Positions 19,065 through 25,000 of a stretch of 25,000 nucleotides of DNA are shown piece by piece. The position numbers were made by a program, and so were the translations under genes. Position 1 is the first letter of the stretch. Each line of letters opens with the position of its first letter. The notes under the pieces are model-generated. The model was not told the origin of the DNA and did not search any database. It worked only from the letters and a program-made list of their open reading frames with translations. Source of the DNA: Owenia fusiformis (Eukaryota > Annelida > Polychaeta > Sabellida > Oweniidae); NCBI GenBank assembly GCA_903813345.2, contig CAIIXF020000211.1, forward strand, positions 1 through 25,000, given 5' to 3'.

Positions 19065-20620
19065 ATTGATGGCCTTTGCAAGAATTACAAGGTCAGGCTG
19101 ATCTGGTCACTCTGGAAGACAATTTTAAAAACACATTTTGTTTGAAATTGGTCAATTCTATGCTCATGTTTCTCTGTTAAAACACATTTATAGAAAAACC
19201 GACCTTTCAAACTATTCTTAGCTATCCAATATCAGTTTGTTTGTGAGGTTTTGATCATAATTATTGTAATCAAAAAAAGTTTTTTGTGGCATTTTTTAAA
19301 ACTATTTTGTTTAAGAATTTCTGTGGCAATAACATGATTTACAGTAACATGTACATGGGGATCATTTGAGGGGGAATTAGTGTGATTAGATATTAAATTA
19401 AATGGAAAAGCTGGATGAATTTTAGAGCTGCATTTTAAACCACACAATAATTTTGGTAAGACCATGGGCAATACATGGGATTCTGAGTTTGGTTTGCTCT
19501 TAAAGGCCCCATATAAAGTTTAAACCACTTTGGCTTATATTGTAGTCTTACCCAATGTTATCAAAGTGTGATATGTGAAACTTTTTAAATTTCAAAAAGT
19601 GGTTTTTGATCAACTTTTTGTTCCAAAATTTGTGGATTTATTTAAAACCAACTTTTAGAGGTCACTTATATCTTCTAATTAGCCACAATTCATACCAATG
19701 TATAGCATTCATCCTCCCATGTTTTTTGCCGAAAAAATTAAGAAAATCTGTTCATAAATAAGCGAGAAATGAACTTATCAGTGCATGAAAATGGTTCTGA
19801 GAAAAATGCATTTCAAAATTTTAGTTCTCATAGAAACCAATGGTACAATGATATCTAAAACATAATTTATTCTTCCTTTTAACCTGGTTAGACAATCAAC
19901 ATTGGTTTTTTATGAAAGTCTAACATATTTAGGAAAGATTGACATCGAAAAAAAAATTTCAATTTAAAAAAAGAAGTTTTTGGTACCTTAGTGACATCAC
20001 TAATGTTTCAAAATATTTTTGATATGCTAAAACATTGAAGTGGCCCATTAAATGTGGCATTTTATTATTGAAATAGCGTGTCCTTTGTTCAATCTTTGCA
20101 TTGGTGTTAAAAAGATAATCTTTTTTGAAATGCATTAAGAAATATTTGATGATTAAGACATTTCAAATTTTTTTGAAAAATGGCGGGAAATTTGAATATT
20201 TGAGAAATGAAATGCCCACAACTTTTTTTCAAAATTTTTTTTTGTTCAAAAATCTCTGAAATCACTTTTTAAGTCCTGACAAATAGTAAATGAATGATAA
20301 AAAAATATTTTCAAACTGTAGACTGGGACTTTAACATTGAATTTAGATGAATATTTGCACCTGCTTCATTAGCTATGGCCATGCATTCACTGTTTATTTA
20401 AGAGATCTCCAAATATTTGAGTGATAGTGCCAAGTATAGTGTAATGTAAAAGACAAAGTATCAAAAATCTCAAGCAAAAAATGATTTCAATAGGGTACAA
20501 GGTATTTTTCGAATTCTCATCAGGTGTGGTATGGGTGAAGTGTTTTGATGCATGAAAACTGGAAAGTAGAAATAAAAAGTTTATAGTATCCTTAGTTTTT
20601 GTTGTGGTAGAGAATATTTT
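19065..20620. other. Intron, probable old repeat, no gene
   Basis: The segment from about 19501 (CTTAAAGGCCCCATA) to about 20335 (ACTGGGACTTTAAC) has weakly mirrored ends and may be an old DNA element of ~835 bp, with T-rich and A-rich runs. Short open frames here look random in composition. Confidence 0.35.
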
Positions 20621-20624
20621 AATT

Positions 20625-22518
20625 AGGAGGCCCTAACGGGGGGCCTCCTATTAATTTTATAGATATTATTATTCTTTATTTATTTATTCTTCCTAAACCT
20701 TTTTCTCCTACTTCCAACTACCTTTCAACTATCTACTATATGCACCTACTAGGGACCTTGGCTGAACTTGGCGGGAAAGGAATTTTTATCTAGGTCAAGG
20801 TCAAAGGTCAAAATCTAGGTCAAATCTAAGTTTTTTTCAAGTTTCTCAAATCCTGACACTACACTTCAATATTTTTGGCTGAATTTTTGCACACAGATAG
20901 ATATTAGTATTCTATTAGTCTTAGCCTTTTGCCGTCTAGAGAAATTTTGCCTAGATTTTGAGATATTGAAGGTCAAAAAAAGGTCAAAAAAGGTCTTTTT
21001 TCAACTTGCTTCAAATTGACCAAAGTTTTTTTTAAAACTCATCTACAAGTTCTCAGGATTCCAAATCTGACCTTACTTTTGACCTTTGACCTTTGGTTGA
21101 CCTTCAGTGACCTCCGAAAGGTCAAAAAAGTTGATTTTTCAAATCGATTTTCTGGATTCAAATTTAGGTATATTTATTCACAAAAAATCTTCTGAGGTCT
21201 AAAAAAGTAAAATTTGCAAGGTCAAAGGTCAAGGTCATCAAACGAAATCACAAACTGTGTTTTCTAAGTTTCTCAAAATTGGAGACTACAAATCAATTTT
21301 TTTTACTGAAAGTCAGAATATATATTCCTCTAAAGGTTCTACACATATTAGCAATTGACTATTTATTAAAATTTTGCTCCAGTTTTGAGATATTAGAACT
21401 CAAAAACTGAAAAAAGGTCAAATTTCAAAATTTTTCAAGGTCAAATTTCAACTTGCTCTAAATTGACCAAACTTTTTTTTAAAAAGCATCTACAAGATCT
21501 CAGGAACTCAAATCTGACCTTAGTTTTGAACTATGACCTTTAGTTGACCTTTAGTTGACCTTCAGTGACCTTCGAAAGGTCAAAAAAGTTAATTTTTCAA
21601 ATTGATTTTCTGGATTCAAATTTAAGTTTCTTCAATCAGAAAAGATATACTGAGGTCTAAAAAAGTAAAACCTGTAAGGTCAAAGGTCAAGGTCATCAAA
21701 CAAGATCACAAACTGTGTTTTCTAAGTTTCTCAAAGTTTGTGACTACAAATCAATATTTTTGAATTAAAGTCAGGATATATATTCCTCTAAAGGTTTTAC
21801 ACATAATAACAATTGATTATCTATTAAAATTCTGCACCAGTTTTGAGATATTGGACCTCAAAAACTGAAAAAGGTCTAATGTTGAAATTTTTCAAGGTCA
21901 AATTTCAACTTGCTCTAAATTGACCAAACATTTTTTTAAAAAGCATCTACAAGATCTAGGGAACTCAAATCTGACCTTAGTTTTGACCTATGACCTTTAG
22001 TTGACCTTCAGTGACCTTCGAAAGGTCAAAAAAGTTGATTTTTCAAATTGATTTTCTGGATTCAAATTTAGGTTTATTCAATCAGAAAAGATATACTGAG
22101 GTCTAAAAAAGTAAAATTTTCAAAGTCAAAGGTCAAGGTCATCAAACAAGATCACAAACTGTGTTTTCTAAGTTTCTCAAAGTTTGTGACTACAAATCAA
22201 TATTTTTGAATTAAAGTCAGGATATATATTCCTCTAAAGCTTTTACACATAATAACAATTGATTATCTATTAAAATTCTGCACCAGTTTTGAGATATTGG
22301 ACCTCAAAAACTGAAAAAGGTCTAATGTTGAAATTTTTCAAGGTCAAATTTCACATTGCTTCAAATTGACCAAACTTTTTTTTTAAAAATCATCTACAAG
22401 ATGCCTGGAGTTCATATATGACCTTGTTTTTAAGATTTGACCTTTGGCTGACCTTTAAATGTTCAAAAAAGCCTACGGGGCCTCTGTAAGATTGCTTGCA
22501 ATCTTCTTATACATCTAG
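20625..22518 (+). mobile_element. Helentron/HINE-like element with AGGTCA-rich tandem core
   Basis: The left end has GGAGGCCC...GGGCCTCC (stem of 8, 20626-20648). Near the right end is GGGGCCTC (22477-22484), giving inverted subterminal repeats. Next comes an 8-bp-stem hairpin AAGATTGC-TT-GCAATCTT (22488-22505), then CTTATACAT and a terminal CTAG (22515-22518) followed by TT. Subterminal inverted repeats, central tandem repeats and a 3' hairpin close to a CTRR end are the hallmarks of non-autonomous Helitron/Helentron elements (HINE/DINE type). The core consists of about 3.6 diverged ~450-bp units; equivalent points are at 21152, 21610 and 22056. No Rep/helicase is present. TTTTAATT occurs at both flanks, which may be chance. 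Confidence 0.65.
20790..22460. repeat. Tandem ~450-bp units dense in AGGTCA half-sites
   Basis: My hand count gives about 39 exact AGGTCA/TGACCT words across both strands in ~1.67 kb, where chance would give about one. Recurrent arrangements are AGGTCAAAGGTCAAGGTCA (DR1 followed by a TCAAGGTCA extended half-site; for example 21219-21237, again near 21677, and partly near 22129) and the everted pair TGACCTTCGAAAGGTCA. These match nuclear-receptor binding words. Binding in vivo is not shown. Confidence 0.85.
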
Positions 22519-23042
22519 TTTTAATTGAGAGCCATCTGCAACTACCAAAACTTGACGTTAATCAGAATTCATCAAGTTATACAGTATACAGAAGACTTTA
22601 TTGGAATTGCAGAATCCGAAGCTGGTAATATCCATGTCTTGTGTCTTTAATGTATCGCTCGATACCCCACTTTAGCATCTGGAATGTCTTTATTTTGTAT
22701 AAATCACCATCCTTCAAGAAATGTCAAGATTTGTGACATTCATAAATCTTTTCTTTTCGTCTGCCATCTTGACTAAATGTACATGTGACGTCATCGGTGA
22801 ACAGAATATCCCGGCATTCCCTACATGCTGTACAGAAAGCACTGTAGAAATAAACAGACACTCCTGGCACGCGATAATTGACCAATCAGAATCGAGTATT
22901 TGTACTGAAGTACTTACAATATACAATGTTTGAAATATCAAAATGATCCATAAAATAAATAAAAGCTACAAAAAAAACAAGAACAAAAATGGTTTAAGAT
23001 TTTAACATTTGCATTCACACATTAATATTTTAATATTTACAG
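22519..23042. other. Intron before VWA2 exon e
   Basis: Apart from the promoter-like cluster at 22763-22886, nothing is recognised. Overlapping short open frames occur on both strands and neither looks like a conserved protein. Confidence 0.4.
22763..22886 (-). promoter_or_regulatory. Promoter-like motif cluster, minus strand
   Basis: Reading on the minus strand: a CCAAT box as ATTGG (22886-22882), a perfect CRE TGACGTCA (22793-22786), and CAAGATGGC (22771-22763), which is a YY1-like word with an ATG in it. The ATG opens only a short frame (MADEKKRFMNVTNLDIS, then stop). It could be an antisense promoter in the intron, perhaps for the nested gene 7.6 kb away, or a MITE carrying such words; the MITE at 13141 has a similar CCAAT/CRE pair. 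Confidence 0.3.
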
Positions 23043-23224
23043 GACAAACTAAGTCTACATCGTGCTATTGGAGCTCTTGAATATGAATATGGCGACACCT
23101 ATACAGGGGCAGCTCTTTCCATGTTGAGACGTAAGATGTTCCGCCATTACAATGGTGATCGACCAAATATACAGAACATTGCCATTCTAATGACTGATGG
23201 GGAATCTAATATAAACACATTCAG
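23043..23224 (+). CDS. VWA/EGF matrix protein, exon e: middle of VWA2
   Basis: The exon starts after ATTTACAG in phase 0 and ends at donor GTATGA in phase 2 (182 bp). It encodes DKLSLHRAIGALEYEYGDTY, then TGAALSMLRRKMF, and NIAILMTDGESN. The TYTGAAL segment supplies the second MIDAS ligand Thr and MTDGES the third ligand Asp, so with DTSGS in exon d the metal site of VWA2 is complete. The 15.3-kb intron before it holds most of the transposons in the window and an antisense gene. Confidence 0.93.
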
Positions 23225-23411
23225 GTATGAACCAAATGTTAAAGGGAGGCAGTCAATTCAATATAATCAATGTTTTCTGAATAGATACATGTACATATGA
23301 TATAATATAGAATTATTCAAGTTCAGTTCAAATAGACACCTCTCTTTGGTAAAAATTGGTAAAGGAGATTTTCAAGCTCTAAATCAACCTTGAGTTATTT
23401 TTATTTATAAG

Positions 23412-23605
23412 GACAATTACTGAAGCAAGAAAGGCTAAGAAGCATGACATCCACATCATAACAGTTGGTATGAACATCTCGGACATAGGACGCCAGGAAC
23501 TTCTCGCTATCGCCAGTGAACCTTCAGAAATGAATGCATACATTGCGAAAGAGTTTAGAGACCTTGAGAAAGTAGAAACAAAGATTATAAAGGCTATTTG
23601 TCAAG
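23412..23605 (+). CDS. VWA/EGF matrix protein, exon f: C-terminal part of VWA2
   Basis: The acceptor is TTTATTTATAAG and the donor GTTTGC, a weaker donor than its neighbours. Phase is 2 in and 1 out, 194 bp. It reads RTITEARKAKKHDIHIITVG, then NISDIGRQELLAIASEP, and closes IIKAICQ, with the terminal Cys typical of VWA domains that pair with a Cys at the domain start (CTTMADVV in exon d). The intron position differs from that in VWA1, which splits just before the MIDAS loop. Confidence 0.92.
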
Positions 23606-23888
23606 GTTTGCCAAGTTCATTGATTAAAAAAAAAACATTTTGAAAATATTGACTTTTTGAATTCCTGCAATATTTTCAAGAATCAGATCTCTATGATGAA
23701 ATTCTTTTCATGAATTGTCATTTGACACAGAAATAGAATAATATCAGAAGATATTTGTTAAATGTGTGTATATTTGCATCCAATTCAATACTACATATAA
23801 TTCTTAAAGGGACCCATGAGAGATAAAAATCCCAGATCTTCATAAGATTTAATTGCCACATTGATTTATGTTCCCACATGTATTTCAG

Positions 23889-24002
23889 ACACAGGTTTCT
23901 GTACAGAGAACCCCTGTTTGAATGGAGGTTCATGTGTTGACAAGATTACCACTTATGTGTGTGAATGTGTGGAGGGCTTCTCAGGGGATAAATGTGAACA
24001 TG
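23889..24002 (+). CDS. VWA/EGF matrix protein, exon g: EGF-like domain 2
   Basis: This 114-bp phase 1/phase 1 exon runs between TGTATTTCAG and GTAAGA. It has six cysteines in EGF order: [13 protein letters not shown], then [14 protein letters not shown]. The NGGSC and GFSG signatures are present and there is no calcium-binding consensus. It is the counterpart of EGF1 (3793-3906), with equal length and phases, pointing to a repeated VWA-EGF architecture. Confidence 0.93.
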
Positions 24003-24631
24003 GTAAGAGCCTGAAAATATTATTAATCTTGACTTTTCCTGCATTGAATGCTGATTTTTTTAAGTTATAAAGAAGCCAGAATACAAAGTAAAGAAGGTCT
24101 TTTTAACTTGTTTCAAAATGGTTCAAAATACCATTACAAATATTTAATGGTAAACTGTATATGATTATGAAATGGTTTGTGGCGCCGATTGTCGATCGGT
24201 GGTTGGCAATTGGTGATCGGCGGTTGGTGGTTGGTGTCTGTAACAAATTCTTAAAACTTCCAATAACTTAACAAATACTGTTTAGACTGACTTTAATTTA
24301 ATCATCTACAAGTTTTCAGAAGTTCAAATCTGACTTTGCATTTAAGATTTGACCTTTTAAAAAAAGGTTCAAAAAGGTTTTTTTTCAACTTGCTTCAAAT
24401 TGACCAATTTGTTTCAATATCAATTACAAGTTCTCAGAAGTTCAAATCTGACTTTAGGTTTGAGATTTCACCTTCAATGACCTTCTCAGGGTAAAATCAA
24501 AATCAAAATCATCTACAGAGTTCTCAGAAATTCGAATTTGACTTAAGATTGAGCTAGGTGGGTGGTGACATTTTGCCATGTTAATGACTGTTTCTTATTC
24601 CATTTGTCTGTATGTATGTTTTTTCTTTCAG
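24003..24631. other. Intron with a decayed copy of the AGGTCA-type repeat
   Basis: A short GC-rich repeat of GGTGGTTGG/GATCGGCGG words lies at 24179-24238. From about 24290 to 24545 the sequence repeats phrases of the 20790-22460 array (ATCTACAAG, CAGAAGTTCAAATCTGACTT, TTCAACTTGCTTCAAATTGA), but with most AGGTCA words mutated. No terminal structures are visible. Confidence 0.6.
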
Positions 24632-24765
24632 GGTGTCCAGCGAGGAGAAATCTTGCTTTCCTTCTTGATCAGTCCTTCTCAATGGGAGAGTCGAACTTTG
24701 CTAAGGTCAAGGCATTTGTGAAGACCATAATTGAGAAACTACATGTGGGAGGGAGTCATTCTCAG
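24632..24765 (+). CDS. VWA/EGF matrix protein, exon h: start of VWA3 (gene continues past right edge)
   Basis: The exon follows TTTTTTCTTTCAG in phase 1 and ends at donor GTAATA in phase 0 (134 bp). It begins GCPARRNLAFLLDQSFSMGE, continues FAKVKAFVKTIIEKL and ends GGSHSQ. DQSFS fits the DxSxS MIDAS motif. The exon stops just before the expected RVGVI strand, so its boundary resembles VWA1 rather than VWA2, though in phase 0 instead of 2. The rest of VWA3 lies beyond position 25000. Confidence 0.9.
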
Positions 24766-24784
24766 GTAATAACACTTTCCAACG

Positions 24785-25000
24785 TAGATTTTTTCAATTC
24801 AATTCAATTATTTATTTCATAATTCTTATATAATATACACTATAAAAACAAGCCGCTAGACACCCTAGTGGGTATATGTTGCGGTTTAACAGAAATCATT
24901 AAAATGACAACTAGACTACATATAAAAGAAAACACTTATATTATGTTACATGTAGGTATATAAAAATGGTATTAACAATTAATCTAAGGATGTACAATGT
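24785..25000 (-). mobile_element. Possible 3' end of a non-LTR retrotransposon (reverse orientation)
   Basis: Read on the minus strand, the segment ends with AATAAATAATTGAATTGAATTG, a polyadenylation word followed by a short (GAATT)n-type tail, as found at the 3' ends of several non-LTR families. The body would lie to the right, outside the window. No reverse-transcriptase frame is visible in these ~215 bp. Confidence 0.4.

Noticed and set aside
19232-19471. 79-codon minus-strand open frame
   Set aside because: Composition looks random, no signal, no splice sites and no neighbouring coding exon.
20618-22526. 8-bp target duplication TTTTAATT around the Helentron-like element
   Set aside because: The word is AT-only and common here, and Helitron-type insertion does not create duplications; treated as probable chance.
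22714-22941. Overlapping open frames on both strands
   Set aside because: Neither resembles a protein; kept only as a possible promoter region.
2800-24765. Naming the gene (matrilin, Pif, BMSP or a collagen VI/XII homologue)
   Set aside because: Only part of the architecture is visible and VWA/EGF combinations are shared by many proteins; no collagen or chitin-binding module is seen.

Overview
This is a window of AT-rich eukaryotic nuclear DNA with GT...AG introns, many inverted-repeat transposon remnants, and genes split into short exons in compatible phases. The extracellular VWA/EGF gene and the repeat style (Tc1/mariner, hAT, Helentron-like and foldback elements, the last three apparently non-autonomous) fit a marine invertebrate, most likely a mollusc or other lophotrochozoan. 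That placement is inference; the sequence alone does not name a species.

The main gene lies on the + strand and crosses the right edge. Eight consecutive exons (2800-2999, 3209-3439, 3793-3906, 7553-7746, 23043-23224, 23412-23605, 23889-24002, 24632-24765) join in one open frame with matching phases. They encode half of VWA1, EGF1, a complete VWA2, EGF2 and the start of VWA3. This is a secreted or pericellular matrix-type protein of the matrilin/collagen-VWA kind. VWA2 keeps the full metal-binding MIDAS set, whereas VWA1 has lost the Thr and Asp positions that can be seen. The exon with the first half of VWA1 is not in the window.

Immediately upstream of the first VWA1 exon is a 136-bp tandem array. 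Each unit contains the exon's splice acceptor, about 96 nt of the exon, a donor-like GTGAGG and a 40-nt intron-like spacer. It is a run of decoy or cassette mini-exons and the most unusual structure here.

Two antisense genes are also present. At the left edge (978 down to 64, continuing outside) a small secreted Cys-rich protein is built from three exons with a signal peptide. Inside the 15.3-kb intron of the VWA gene, a single coding exon (15143-14436, minus) encodes an unfamiliar 235-aa single-pass membrane protein with a nearby polyadenylation signal.

The introns are full of repeats: a mariner remnant (1367-1738), a palindromic mariner made of two copies of its 3' end (4259-5354), a MITE (5627-6015), a hAT-type element with a perfect 8-bp target duplication (12329-12965), two hairpin/TIR elements (13046-13392), a donor-like minisatellite (15232-15890), a 1.86-kb foldback element whose arms are arrays of short repeats (17202-19064), a Helentron/HINE-like element carrying about 40 AGGTCA nuclear-receptor half-sites (20625-22518), and a reverse-oriented non-LTR tail (from 24785).
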